Assembly (NCBI GenBank): GCA_029844215.1
Contig: CM056718.1
Coordinates: 166,645,396 to 166,709,395 of the forward strand
Direction: 5' to 3'
Source of the DNA: Przewalskia tangutica
Taxonomy: Eukaryota > Streptophyta > Magnoliopsida > Solanales > Solanaceae
Length of the DNA stretch: 64,000 nucleotides
How positions within the stretch are numbered: the first letter of the stretch is position 1; the number at the start of each line of letters is the position of its first letter. The translations under genes and the position numbers were made by a program. Shown here in pieces: positions 1-10,821 of the stretch. The notes beneath the pieces were generated by a model that worked only from the letters and a program-made list of their open reading frames with translations, was not told where the DNA came from and did no database searches.

Positions 1-136
1 TTGGTTTGCAAATCCTTGGGGAAGTCCCAGCAGAGAATCGAAGTGAAGAGTTGGAAATTGGTTGAATTGAAGGGAGGGCTGATTTCAGACAAGACATGCT
101 CCATGTCGTAGAAGCTGAAGTGCTTGCACAAGCCAT
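1..136 (-). CDS. RPL17: Plastid ribosomal protein L17 paralog, exon 1 (partial, runs off left edge)
   Basis: On the minus strand an ATG at 136-134 opens a frame that stays open to the window edge (45 codons plus one base). It begins MACASTSASTTWSMSCLKS and ends in RICKP. It matches exon 1 of the complete RPL17 at 24534-24315 almost residue for residue, with a few substitutions and a short gap after LRFS. The Ser/Thr-rich, acid-poor N-terminus is that of a chloroplast transit peptide. The ribosomal exon would lie left of position 1, so this is either a second working gene in tandem with, and in the same orientation as, the copy at 16-24 kb, or a partial duplication. No lesion is visible in the part seen. 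Confidence 0.85.
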   Translation of the reverse strand, partial: MACASTSASTTWSMSCLKSALPSIQPISNSSLRFSAGTSPRICKP

Positions 137-314
137 ATCCCGCTCCTATGGTTTGGTTCTTGTTATGTTCTAATGTTCAGGATGATGAGTTGTGGTGGGT
201 TTATCTCAATGGATAAAAAAGTGAATTTTGGTACTCCAATTCTGCTGCATATGTTTCCTCCACCCCTCTAGTTTTTGCTTCTGTCATTTTTGACTTGATT
301 AAATTTTTCCTTTT
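137..314 (-). promoter_or_regulatory. Proximal 5' flank of the left RPL17 copy
   Basis: This stretch aligns with the sequence upstream of the other RPL17 start (about 24535-24690). Both include the blocks gggtttatct, ccaattctgct and tttttgctt/tttgcttct. Similarity stops at about 310, exactly where a terminal-inverted-repeat element begins, and seems to resume faintly after 15022. It therefore holds the 5' UTR and core promoter of the left paralog. No convincing TATA box was identified. Confidence 0.6.
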
Positions 315-570
315 TTAAGGGTCTGTTTGGAAAGCCACCCGGTAATTGGAATTGATGTAATTACTAGGGTAGTAATTACACAGTATTGTAATTATAACGA
401 TCTATTTGTTTGTCATAATGTAATTACAGTATATTACAAGCATGTTGTTTGGTTGCACAATGTAATTACACATTTAGTTTAATTTAGAAATTAATATTGA
501 AAAAGTATGTGCCTTTATAAATGATATTAAATTAGTTATTTAATAACAAATTATTTCTAGAAAATATATT

Positions 571-571
<1 letters not shown>

Positions 572-612
<41 letters not shown>
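572..612. repeat. (AT)n microsatellite
   Basis: About 20 AT dinucleotides lie exactly between the left TIR arm and the first base of the pararetrovirus-like leader segment. The position suggests slippage, or filler DNA at an insertion junction. Confidence 0.95.
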
Positions 613-615
<3 letters not shown>

Positions 616-639
616 TTTAAAGTAGGTGGCTGTGCCAGT
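613..639 (+). repeat. Outer piece of the left leader segment, cut off by the solo LTR
   Basis: The motif gaatttaaagtaggtg matches, in reverse complement, the sequence around 13420-13440 in the right leader copy. It ends in ccagt (635-639), one side of the target-site duplication of the solo LTR; the leader resumes at 4783. Confidence 0.6.
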
Positions 640-3600
640 TGTTGACACCCTCCCGTCCAGTCCTTAACTATAAAACAACACCAATTTTCAACAATAATTT
701 TTAATAATTTTTAAATAATAAAATGCAGCACATAAAACATTAATACATGCACAAATAAACAATTTAATAATGGCACCGCGTCTTACGTAGAAAATTAAGC
801 ACTTAGAGTCTCGCGCCCGCATTTATTAATTTTAAGCCCTGTCACAATTCTCAAAATACATAAAATAAATAATTTAGCAATGACGTCGTGTCAAGTAGCA
901 TAACCGCATTTATTTATACGCAAAGCAATTTCATAATTATTGTAGCGCCTAAAATCGGATTAAGATAATTTAATCTTAGCTTAAATAATGATAAATAATG
1001 CACAACAAATAAGATTTTAAATAATAGCGCCGCATTTTACGTAAAAGTATTAAGCAACCCTTAAATATCATATCTGCATTTAGCATTTAAATAATTTAAT
1101 AATATAACATCGCAAAATATGCATGATAAATAAGATTTTAATAACGGCATCACATTATAAAATAGTAAGCACTAATTAAATAGCACGCCCGTCTTTATTT
1201 TTATAATAATTTAAACTCAAACTTAGACTAATAAAGCACCTAAATAATTTAATCACAATTTAAACAATTTTATTTATCACTAATTATCTAACACTTAAAA
1301 ATAACACCTAAAATTTAATACCTAAACTCTACCCAACCCAAAACATACCAGCAGCCCAAAATAAATGTTCAACCCAACTCTCCCTTTATTTAATTCCCAA
1401 AAAATGCAGCCCAGCAGCCCACAATACCGGCCCACCCGCAAGCCCTCTACCCTATAACCCCCATCGTCCACAATACAAAACAAGGACAGAACCTAAACCT
1501 AGAAAAAAACGAAACAACCCTAGAAAACTTAGGAAGCCGCCGCTGCCTTCATCTCCCTCAGCCCGTCAATCTCGCCGCAAATCGTGAAGAATCAGCCAAC
1601 AAGAACAGTAACAAATCTTCCAAAATCAGTACCAAATCAAATCCCGAATCTGCCCCAAAATACAAACTTACCATAACAATAAAATCAGTACTAAATCGCC
1701 AAGATTCGTCCAAATCGTTGGAAATCAGTACCAAAGGTTTGCCTAATTTGGAACCAACACGAGGCTATAAATTAATCTACTCACACATGCAAAAGCAGGG
1801 GGGAAGAAAGGAGAAGAAACGAAGAAGAATTGGCGAAAAGAGGAAGCGAGGGGGAGCATCAGGGAATCATAAAAATAAAACGAGTAAAAACAGTAGCAAA
1901 CAAGGGCAAGAATAACTGAACATCGGGGGGAACTCAGCAGTCCAGACCCCTTCTTCACGGAGAAAGATCCCAGTAGCAAGGGAATAATCGAAGAAGCGAG
2001 TAATTCAGTAGCAATAACTAGGATTCTCAAACCATTTCTTCTTATAAGCAAACAATCACAAACCAGCCCGTCTCGAAGCCAAAGTTTTTTTTTTATCACT
2101 TTCAATCGCATAAACCGCAGAACTCTCCGAGTGGCATCGACGATTTGATACGCTGCCTCGGTTCGCTGCCCGGAGAAGGTAAAACCGAATTTTTCTCAGT
2201 TCATTTTGTATCGCTGTGTCTTTTGTGATTAAACTTGTGTTGGTTCATTCGTATTTGTGTTCATTGATGCATAAAGACGATGTTGGTCATTGTTAAAATT
2301 ATTTGTTAATCTGTTCGCCGGATTATTGATGCCTAAATACGTTGAGTCATATATTCTATGTCCCTTATGCATTTATTGTATTCTATGTTGGTTAGTCCCG
2401 TTAAACTCAGTCTTGTCGTGTTGATGTTTCTTCCTTTCTGTCCTTACATACCTGCTAGTTGGTTAATGTCGTGCATGCTACATCTTGAGGCTATCGGTTG
2501 AATCATGCCATAATTAGCCATATTTTTTTTCTCTCCTCTTGTTAGTATATGAATCCATGGTTTGTAATCTGATCTGATTCACGGTGTATGTGATGATCAC
2601 GTGTTGGTTAAATACGTTTAGCTAATGTAGCTGTTATTTGTATATGTAGACTATTCTGAAACTTGTTTGGTTGATACTGTCTGTTGTTGGAATCCGTCAC
2701 AGTGGCATGTTTTATTATATCTTCTTTGGATTGTTAAGCACAACTAATAGTTATCTGGGTCTGAATAGGGGTTTATCTGATTAGATTAGGTGATGTTGGC
2801 TTGAAGCTGGTTAATTGAGAAAACTGACTCGAGAAATGGCTTTAAATAATTTCAGTTTTACTCCTCTGGACATATTAACAGTCTGCGTCACCCTAACTTA
2901 AGCTGAGTAATAAGTGGAATTCCTATGCCTTTTACAGCTGCGATTATATGTGTCATCTCTGTAATGAACATCTACATCAGACCTTTAAGTTAAATGTTGA
3001 ACTTTGAAGTGGCTTGCAGGGTATAAGTAATCTTATCTCAGCCCATGTTGTATCTATCATGCATCTGTTAGGACCCCCCTAAACTTATCTTGTAATTGAG
3101 TATCTTTGCATGTTTAAAAAAGTTATTATGTTAGACTAAAGACCTGCACACCACCCTGTCCAGTTTGTATATCTCGACATGCCTCTTCTTTATTTTCATA
3201 AGTATCTTTTGGCCTAGATTATAGCATGAATCGACTTCTCTCAATACAAATCCAAAGGTGTGCCTCTAAGGTTGAGCATTCATAGCTGTAGTCATCTTGT
3301 CTCATGTATATCTGGATACATTTAATGTCAAAGCCTAGTTGCTACAACACATGTCCAGGATCTTGTGTGTTTAATATAGCATGAGCAACCTTAGTATCTA
3401 ATATGTGTTCTCTGATGCCTGTCTTCTCTATATTCTGCCTCCCCTGAAAATCTGAAATTTTACATTTAGGCTTGTCTTATGTTTCTCTGCACTCTGTTTG
3501 TATCTAAGGCCTAATGCCTGGGTTGTTCTGCCTCTCCTGATAATTATTACATTTGGGCTTGCTTCATATTTCAGTGTTGTCCCTCTGTTTTGTCTGCTGT

Positions 3601-4782
3601 TGGGTCTTCATTACGATATTCCTTGCACATGGTATATGGTGGGCTGTCATAAAATTATTAGCTTGCTGTTTCGGTTCTTGCCCAAGCAGTGGGTTTATAT
3701 ATGTTCAAGTTTTATATTAAAATGTTATTTATTGTTCGATAAGTTTGTTGGATATGTATTAATCCTTACCTTGTCTTTTTTGTTTTTTACATGGCACGCA
3801 TCGGAGCAAAAAAATGAAGAGTCTCATGACGAGACTCATTACAAGCTACAACAAATGAAGACCCGCATCTATGTGCATTTCTCTATCCGCATTGGAATCC
3901 CAAAACCACCGGCGAAAAGACATCGCCTTCCTCGAGTCATTTATTAATTTATGCATGTCCATTCATTATTTGTAAATTAATTGCCTAACATCACTCTACT
4001 AGCAGAACCTTTAGGACATTCAAGCTTTGGGTTGCCATTAAGAGGTAGTTTGATACTAAAACTCGTTTCTTCTAACTTAATTATTTCATGCTAGTTATAC
4101 ATCGCTTAAAGTTGCATTAAATAACCTAACGATTTTTCACTTGCATAACTATTCACGTAATTAAAAGTATTATCTGTTATCAAATTCTATACACTCAATC
4201 ATTAACATTCATATAGGAAAATTAGTCTCATTTACTATATAGATACCTTGCATGCTAGGCCCACTTCATAAATGCATAAATCATCTTTGCACATATAATA
4301 ATACATATTTTAGCTAGGACTAGCTTTATATATTTTAAAAAACAAATCTCACATTTTTTTTACGTTAGCAAAGAATACTTCCTACATCTTTTACTTAAAC
4401 ACTTTTCAAGACACGTATTGCATCTTAGCATAATAATTACCCTAGGTTTGAACGGACAACCGCAAGTTAGCGGATCATTTAGGGTGCCTAACCCCTTCCC
4501 TTTAGGATAATAAAGAACTCTTGCCCAGAATCTCACACAATTTTGCAGACCATTAAAATGGAGTTAATGTTTACTTTAAACTAGTTAACATTTAGGTGTC
4601 CTAATTCACCCAAATTAATTAGGTGGCGACTCCGCGAACCCTTTAGCACTTTTAGCATTTTAGCACCTTACTTTAACTTTAGCAACCTTTTAGCATTTTT
4701 TTAGCGCTTTATTATTTATTTTCTAACCTTTTATTAAGCAGGAATTTTCTAAATTAAGTCGCGGTCAAAAAAGGGCGTGACA
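640..4782 (-). mobile_element. Solo LTR, about 4.1 kb, of a Ty3-type (Tat/Ogre-like) element
   Basis: The segment begins TGTTGACACC and ends GGCGTGACA on the plus strand. It is flanked by CCAGT (635-639) and CCAAT (4783-4787), a 5-bp target-site duplication with one change. It is the reverse-orientation homologue of 56785-60632: both carry the block with ctccgg and cagcgaacc near the middle, the GAGTCTC palindrome, and near one end the block ggcgactcc / gagtcgccacctaatta followed by a polypurine-rich stretch. The uninterrupted target is visible at about 13400-13440. No gag or pol reading frame is present; the open frames at 1718-1915, 1743-2111 and 3498-3947 have no recognisable domain and no counterpart noted in the sister copy. 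The family assignment rests on the very long LTR and the end sequences only. Confidence 0.7.
3819..3837. repeat. Conserved palindrome GAGTCTC-N5-GAGACTC
   Basis: A perfect 7-bp inverted repeat around a 5-bp loop (ATGAC). The sister solo LTR has the same arms around ATACC at 57707-57725. Conservation in two otherwise diverged copies suggests a functional site in the LTR. Confidence 0.6.
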
Positions 4783-5200
4783 CCAATCATAGATGCAGAA
4801 TTTAAATAATTTAAAGACAAAAATTTAATTGCAGTAGGTGGTAGAACCAACCATGTTGCAAGATAATTTAAATAATTAAAAACGTGAATTTAAATGCAAG
4901 AATTTAAAGAACATGAAATTTTAAAAGATATAGGAGGCAGTGCCATCCATAATCATTTTCATTCAAAACTTTAAAGTACTTACAAGGAGTTTAATTTGGA
5001 ATGGAGTATTTGGTGATTATCTGTTATGAATCAGTAAGTGAACTGAATCATATCAATTGGATAATTTTCGGGTACGAAATATTTGGGAATATTTGTTCAT
5101 AGACTCCCCGAGATCTTATGAACTTGGAATATTTAAGTAACTAATCTACTAAGGGGATGAACTTTGAAGATCTTCAACTTCTAGAGAGAAGGAAGAAAAT
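4783..5200 (+). repeat. Leader-like noncoding segment of the pararetrovirus-like block, left (inverted) copy
   Basis: This AT-rich stretch is the reverse complement of about 12990-13400. Both contain gtaggtggtagaacca, atataggaggcagtg, agactccccgag and atgaactttgaagatcttc. Internally it consists of diverged units of about 60-70 bp, each with a ...tttaaataatt... part followed by a GG(T/A)GG(T/C)-type core. In this copy it reads towards the coding block, as does the right copy, so the two are in inverted orientation. That is not how LTRs of one element should lie. Confidence 0.7.
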
Positions 5201-5531
5201 TATAAACTAAGGGAAGAAAAAAACATTCTAACTAAGGGAGAGGGGTTCTCTTTTTATAAGAGAATTACAAAGTGGGAATTTACTATTACAAGAATATTTT
5301 AATATTTAAACTATTCATCCGAGTGCAGAATGATGTCATGCATGACCTCGGTATTCTTGTCTTCATCTCGAATTCTGCTTTCACTATTTGAGCACTGAGA
5401 TTTGTCGGGAATTTTCGTCAATTATTCCTCCGGGATTTTCGGTATTTTTGGCAGCATCTAGAATCCACTGTTGCCGAAATAGGAATATTTTCATTTTCAA
5501 TTCCGGGTTCTTCCTCATCATTCGAAGAGCT
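5201..5531. other. Junction between left leader and coding remnants
   Basis: Downstream of the shared leader is a purine-rich stretch, then a TATA-containing palindrome, ctctttttataagag (about 5249-5263), and a small palindrome, gtcatgcatgac (5334-5345). A minus-strand frame (5384-5572) continues the remnant coding sequence of the neighbouring block in another phase. The TATA palindrome could be a promoter element of the virus-like block; that is inference. Confidence 0.35.
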
Positions 5532-7244
5532 CTATTTGGACGAGGATGGTGCAAATTTCTGGAATATTGCATGTCTCTTCTGGAGTTTTAGATGCGGCCA
5601 GCATTGAGGCCATCTGGGATTTTTGGGAAAGGAACTGTGTATGTTCCTTTGATTGGAATGGCGCCTGTGGTGTCTGGATAGGTGCCTGTAAAGGATTGGT
5701 TTATTATTATCTAACCATTGTTGGACATTTGATGGTGCGAGGGTCTTTGGTATTATAAAGCTGTCCCACCATCGAATTTTGAATCTTCGTCGGATGACTG
5801 GTATTTTGTCATCTGAATATTCTACAAACCATGTGAATACCCATGGTAGATGGAATTTTGTGTGAAAAATGTGCAATGGTATAAATCTTTTTTCTTCCTC
5901 TGAGGGAGTGAATTGGGATTTGAAGAGACTAAAAGATTTAATTATTTCGGGTTTTTGTATATCCAGTGTAGATCTGAATTGTTCCCACCATGAATTCCTC
6001 CAAGTGGGAAATTGCGAAACATCAAAATGAAAAAGCCAAGTATGTGATAATTTGAAATTTTGGATAAAAAAGGAATTAAACCAAGCTTGTTGGTAATCCC
6101 AGTAATTAAAAGGAATGTCAAAAAAGGGCTCATTTTTGTGAGAGTTTGGAAAATTTATGAGTTTTGACAAGTCATTCCCCCAATGAATTGGAGCAATTAC
6201 TCGGAGTATTTTGCAGATCGAATAAGATGGATCTGGATTGTTATTAAAAAAAATTACTTTTGTTGTTGCCGATCCTTTTACGTCAAGGATAGTCTGGTAA
6301 AAGTATGAAGTTTTTAAATCGTCCCATGATTTGTAAAATCATTTTAATTCAAAATAATTTTGTAGTGCCAAAAAAAGTTCTTTATTAAAGTATCTTTTTT
6401 CAAGAGTTACAATGTTTTGAAAGAATGGTTTTATGAAAAATTCAGGAGCGGATTTTTTGGGTACGTGTGGCGTCACAAGATGGTTTTTGGAAAATTATTT
6501 TTGAGAAAGGTTTTTTGAAAATTCATCTTTCTCGATTTTGGTATTTAAAAATTCATTTTGAGAAAGGTTTTTTGAAGATTCTCCTTTCTCGATTTTGGTA
6601 GCAATTCTAGAGGTTTTTTCGTCTAGTTTTTCTGGACCATTTCCTCTTTCGGAATTTGCAGTTGCCTTAGTGCCTTTTGTAATTCTGGTGATTTTTTAAG
6701 GAGCTGAAAAAGATTTTCAGCGGTTAATTTTTGCAATCAGATTTGCTGGTGTTTTCGCATGCATTGTCCGCTAGAATTTTCTCGTTCTTCTATCATAACC
6801 GCATCATACCAGGACATTGGTTTTTCTGGGGATTTTTCTTTTTCTTTTTTCACTGTCTTGAAATTTGTATTTTGGGGTTTTTTGGGAGCCATGGAATTTT
6901 CTTCTTGTTGGTGTGGTGCAGTAGCTGAGTTATTTATCGAAGGAAGAATTTCTTCCTGTCCCTTTTGGAGCAAGGATCCACATACTGCCTGTATACAGTG
7001 TTGTCCACATTCACGCATATCGTTCCTTGATATTTTGTGATTATAGGCTATACACCTGTTATTCGGGCAATGATAGGACATTTTGAAATAATCACGGACC
7101 AGGATTCCTGAAAAAAATTCTTTAAATATTAATTTGGAGAAAGTTAATTTTAATGCAGGGTTTAGAAAATATGCATGATTTGAAAATTCATTTTTAAAAG
7201 GGAATTTGATCTTATTATCAATTGGGTTGTCAGAAAAATTGTTT
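5532..7244 (-). pseudogene. Broken downstream coding region of the pararetrovirus-like block (Cys/His cluster and Trp-rich region)
   Basis: On the minus strand this follows the protease. The first part (7081-6737) encodes a compact Cys/His cluster, C-x4-C-x4-H followed about 9 residues later by C-x2-HC, then a Lys/Glu/Pro-rich tail. After several stops a 212-residue frame (6170-5532) encodes a Trp-rich region with NYWDYQQAW, HTWLF, SWWEQF and KIRWWDSF; readable codons continue upstream of its Met to about 6330. I recall similar Trp-rich regions next to gag/movement-protein genes in plant retroelement-like sequences, but cannot name the family. No reverse transcriptase YxDD motif or RNase H is visible, though these would be expected after a protease. 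There are several stops and frameshifts, so it is not functional. Confidence 0.55.
6481..6602. repeat. Short tandem duplication in the broken region
   Basis: Two copies of a ~60-bp unit containing gagaaaggttttttgaa and tttctcgattttggta lie head to tail. They duplicate coding sequence and add to the loss of frame. Confidence 0.6.
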
Positions 7245-7246
7245 TT

Positions 7247-7985
7247 TTATTCTCGTAAATATAATTTTTCTTTATGTATTGAGCATGTTTTTATGAGATT
7301 GAGATCTTTTGTTTTTGGTGTTGATATGAACTGGACTTTTAGTTTAATGTTTTTGAAATTAAAAAATATTGATTTATTTTTTACATCGTAAGGAGTGATC
7401 AAATTCATAAATGGTGTCCCTAGTATTACGGTATTGTGAATTTCTTCAACCAGAAAAAATGATGTTGTTATTGAAGTTCTATCATTTATAATTGATGCCT
7501 TGGTTTTATACTTAATTTCTAATTTAGAATTGTTAGCAACTGCTAATGAGTCCTGTGTCTCTTTTAGGAATTTGCCCGGTATTATACCAGTTTTTATGCA
7601 GTTTAAGTCTGCTCCTGTGTCAAAGAGGGCAACAATTGTTATTTTGAAATTATCTGAAAATTTTAGTGTTATTTTTATTAAGTATTTCTTCGTTGTTATT
7701 TGTCTTAATACCGTTAGAAAATCTTCTGGGATTTCTTCTAGATTTTCCATTTGGTTATCATTTGTGGGATTTTCTGAATCGGATGAGTCATCATCCTTTG
7801 GAACGGAGTTTTGTTTTGCTCTATTTGAAAGTATAATTTTAATTAATTCCGAATCTTTTTGTTGTTTTTCTTTTAATTCTTTCACTTCTGGGGTAAAGGT
7901 TTTAAGGAGCTTATTCAAATATTCTTTTTGGTGCTAGGTATCTATGTGTTTAATCATATCTATCATGAATTCTTGATCTTTGGTT
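7247..7985 (-). pseudogene. Retroviral-type aspartic protease region, copy B
   Basis: The 223-residue frame (7918-7247) has an acidic N-terminal linker and then the catalytic motif ALFDTGADLNC at residues 97-107 (DTGA at about 7621-7610), followed by VILGTPF, the conserved second half of a pepsin-like retroviral protease. In caulimovirids and Ty3 elements this domain cuts the polyprotein and is followed by reverse transcriptase; here none follows. The frame is cut upstream by a TAG (about 7936) where copy A reads CAG (Gln), so the start at 7918 is only the first Met after that stop. It lies directly downstream of the zinc-knuckle region, as in copy A. Confidence 0.75.
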
Positions 7986-8025
7986 AACACACATATTCGT
8001 TTTTCTTTAGCCCTTTCAGGTTTTT

Positions 8026-9135
8026 CTGTTGAACTACTCGTGAGTAATTCGTCTACTTGGAGGGATTTATTGTCTTCTGATGAAAGAGAGAAATAGTCGT
8101 GTCCACTGACCGCTCAATCAGAGGAATCAAGTAGTAAATTAGAGATTTTCTTAGTAGTATCTTTGTGGAGATTTAATTCTTGTAGCTTTTTATTCATTCT
8201 ACAGTATTTTGATGTATGTCCTTTCTTATTACATTTGTAACAAGTTAGATTTTTGTATTTGGAATTGTAATTCTTTTTTTGTATTTCTATTATACTTATA
8301 ACGATTATTTTTATAAGGATTCTTATAATAATCATTATTAGATTTATAATCTTTTGTGGATTTCTTGTGTGGTTTATTAGTTTTGCTACAATCTTCTTCG
8401 CAACTTTTGGAATTTTCTATGGTAGCTGGTTCAAATTGTTTGCAAAATGTTCCTAATTCACATTTTGTTCTTTTTAATTCCTTTTTAAGATGTTTTTGTA
8501 TTTTTAGATCTTGACAAATTTTTAATCCTTCTTGTTGAGTTATACAGATTAATTCTCCGTATGTAAACTCATCGTAAGGTATTATTTGTTTTCCACAATT
8601 TTCTTTAATTTTATTCCTAACCTTTTCGCCCAAGAGGCTTGGTAATCCGGCTAAGAATTTTTCTTTCCTGAATGGTTGACCAGAATCTTCTCTAATCATT
8701 ATTCTAGTTAAGAAGGTATTTTTATACCATTGAAAATCACTTAATTTTTTACATTTTAAATTTGTAAGTAATTCAGCATTTTTATTTTTAAGATGTGTAG
8801 AATCACCTATGAAATTCAAAGATATTGTTAGTATCAAGGTTGATACTGCATCTTGTATAGGTTCTCCTATATCAGTTAATATTGGTATTCCTTCTTCATC
8901 AGTTTTTATGGCGTTTAAAATATTTTCTTTTTGTTGGTCAGTGAGATAATGATCCCACCATCCTTTTAATTGACATGAGAATCCTGCGATTAGCAGTTCT
9001 GCAGAGGTTTTATCGAGGACTTCTTTTTGTGTTTGGTAGGCATTTGCTGCCATTGTCATTTGTTGGAGGAAGATGAAGATATTGTATTCAGTCATTCCAT
9101 CGAGGTTCCAATCATAAATCAATTGCATTATGCGG
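8026..9135 (-). pseudogene. Capsid/Gag-like protein with CCHC zinc knuckle, copy B
   Basis: The frame 9128-8229 encodes an alpha-helical Gag-like core with the motif LKGWWDHYLT near residue 55, then a Lys/Asn-rich basic stretch. The zinc knuckle CYKCNKKGHTSKYC (C-x2-C-x4-H-x4-C) sits in a second frame (8335-8114), because one extra T in a homopolymer at about 8271-8278 shifts the phase relative to copy A. A small deletion at about 9128 separates it from the upstream linker. A Gag/CP plus CCHC knuckle packages nucleic acid in Caulimoviridae and LTR retroelements. Not translatable as one protein. Confidence 0.7.
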
Positions 9136-10462
9136 ATTGAGCTAGAGGTTTAATTATTCCTAGATCTGGAGCAGGGATTATTTGTAACCCTGGAGCTATT
9201 TGTATTCCTTGTACGGGTTGTTGTTCCCAATTCATATTGTTGATGAGGGGTTTTCCTAATTGTTCTAGTGTATCACTGCTATCGGATTTATGTGTTAACG
9301 TTGTTACACTATTCTCGATAGTGGAGTCTATTGTTTTAAGAAAGGGGTATTTTATGAAGTTTTGAGAGGAATATATCTCAAACCATTTGAAAAAAGGAAT
9401 ATTAATTTTATTATCTTGGACAAATTCATACAATTTTTCTTGTATTTGTTTTCTTGTATTTATGAAATTTTTAAAGAACCAATTTTTTTTTCTGAATTAT
9501 GTTCTTCATAGAATTCTTTTTGTAGAAGTTTTTTATCTACTTGGAATTCTTTTTCTAGAACTTTAATTTCATTTGCTAAGTCATTGTGGGTTATCGAAGA
9601 ATATGTTGGACTTGTAGGTTCCTGATCGTCCATCTTTTCTCTAACCACGGAATTTATATATACTGGTCTGGGTAATTGATTTGTGTAATCTACGTTTGTC
9701 AGATTTGGTAGATCTGATGTAGAATACCTAGACTTTATTTTGACCGGTGTATTTATTATTGAGGGTATTTGTGAGATTCTTCCTGAGTCTAGGGTCTCTT
9801 CAGAACTTGTATCTTCATATCTATTACTCATAGATCTTCTTAAAGATGAGAGACTGACCCTACCATCTTGGTATTGAGTTATTTCTCTAAGATGGGTATT
9901 TGGTTGCTCAGATTCTAAGGGTTCATGTTTAACTACGCCTTCCAAGATCCATTCTTCTGGTAGGGTAATATCATCCCATCTAATGGGTCGCGATATTACC
10001 GTGTTAGATTTGGAAAGGTCTGTTTGTAAAAGAAGGGTTTCACCTTTCTTACTATGGTATCTGACCTTTGTGGCAAAAGCAGAAGTCATAGCTTTATAAT
10101 GAATTCTAAAAATTAATGCTACAGGAATAGATCCTTCAAGCATCTGGTAATTGTGCGTCTTGATTTGTAAGACGAGGGATTTTTGGATATTTTTATCATT
10201 CAAAGAAACTGAAAAGTTTGGGTAACAATCAAAAGAGATTGATCCTGTGCAGAGATTGGACTCAACCGAACTTAACAGGGAATCTTCGAAGTTTGTAAAT
10301 CTTGCATCTCTTAAGATAGCAAGGATTGAAGTGTTTAATCCTTCTTTAGTAAGGGGTTTTATCCCTACTTGGACTAAACCAATGTGTATGTATTTATAAT
10401 TTCTTTCTCTATATTTTTTCAAGAAATTTTGAGAAAGTAATTGAATAGTTTCAAAGGGTTTT
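9136..10462 (-). pseudogene. 30K-type movement protein and coiled-coil linker, copy B
   Basis: From 10462 downwards the minus strand encodes a region resembling the 30K movement proteins that enlarge plasmodesmata for cell-to-cell spread of plant viruses. Features are the beta-rich core with GSISFDCYP, LVLQIKTHNYQ and the following hydrophobic strand VALIFRIHYKA. A Ser/Thr/Pro-rich linker and a predicted coiled coil (EIKVLEKEFQVDKKLL) lead to the capsid-like region. The frame ends at 9460 by a shift in a run of T, then continues in 9433-9128. Its first residues are fused, without a start, to the truncated protease of copy A. MP, then CP, then PR is the order seen in petuvirus/badnavirus-type polyproteins. 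Confidence 0.65.
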
Positions 10463-10821
10463 GTTATTTTGAAATTATCAGAAAATTTTAGTGTTATTTT
10501 TATTAAGTATTTTTTCGTTGTTATTTGTCTTAATACCGTTAGAAAATCTTCTGGGATTTCTTCTAGATTTTCCATTTGGTTATCATTTGTGGGATTTTCT
10601 GAATCGGATGAGTCATCATCCTTTGGAACGGAGTTTTGTTTTGCTCTATTTGAAAGTATAATTTTAATTAATTCCGAATCTTTTTGTTGTTTTTCTTTTA
10701 ATTCTTTCACTTCTGGGGTAAAGGTTTTAAGAAGCTTATTCAAATATTCTTTTTGGTGCTGGGTATCTATGTGTTTAATCATATCTATCATGAATTCTTG
10801 ATCTTTGGTTAACACACATAT
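10463..10821 (-). pseudogene. Truncated protease leader, copy A, fused to copy-B movement protein
   Basis: The frame starting at 10815 encodes the same acidic linker as copy B, up to residues ...FKIT (codon 118, about 10462). At the exact point where copy B continues into the protease active site, copy A switches in frame into the movement protein. The fused frame runs 451 codons (10815-9460). The active-site DTGA is absent, so copy A has no protease. The frame overlaps no neighbour and starts just after the stop of the capsid frame at 10822. Confidence 0.7.

Noticed and set aside
1718..2111. Overlapping frames on both strands in the solo LTR
   Set aside because: Basic low-complexity peptide and its antisense; no support.
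3498..3947. 149-codon frame with hydrophobic segments in the solo LTR
   Set aside because: Composition of AT-rich LTR sequence; no recognisable domain, and no corresponding frame noticed in the homologous copy at 56785-60632.
8114..8335. Separate small zinc-knuckle gene
   Set aside because: It is the frameshifted end of the capsid-like frame 9128-8229, as copy A shows in one frame.
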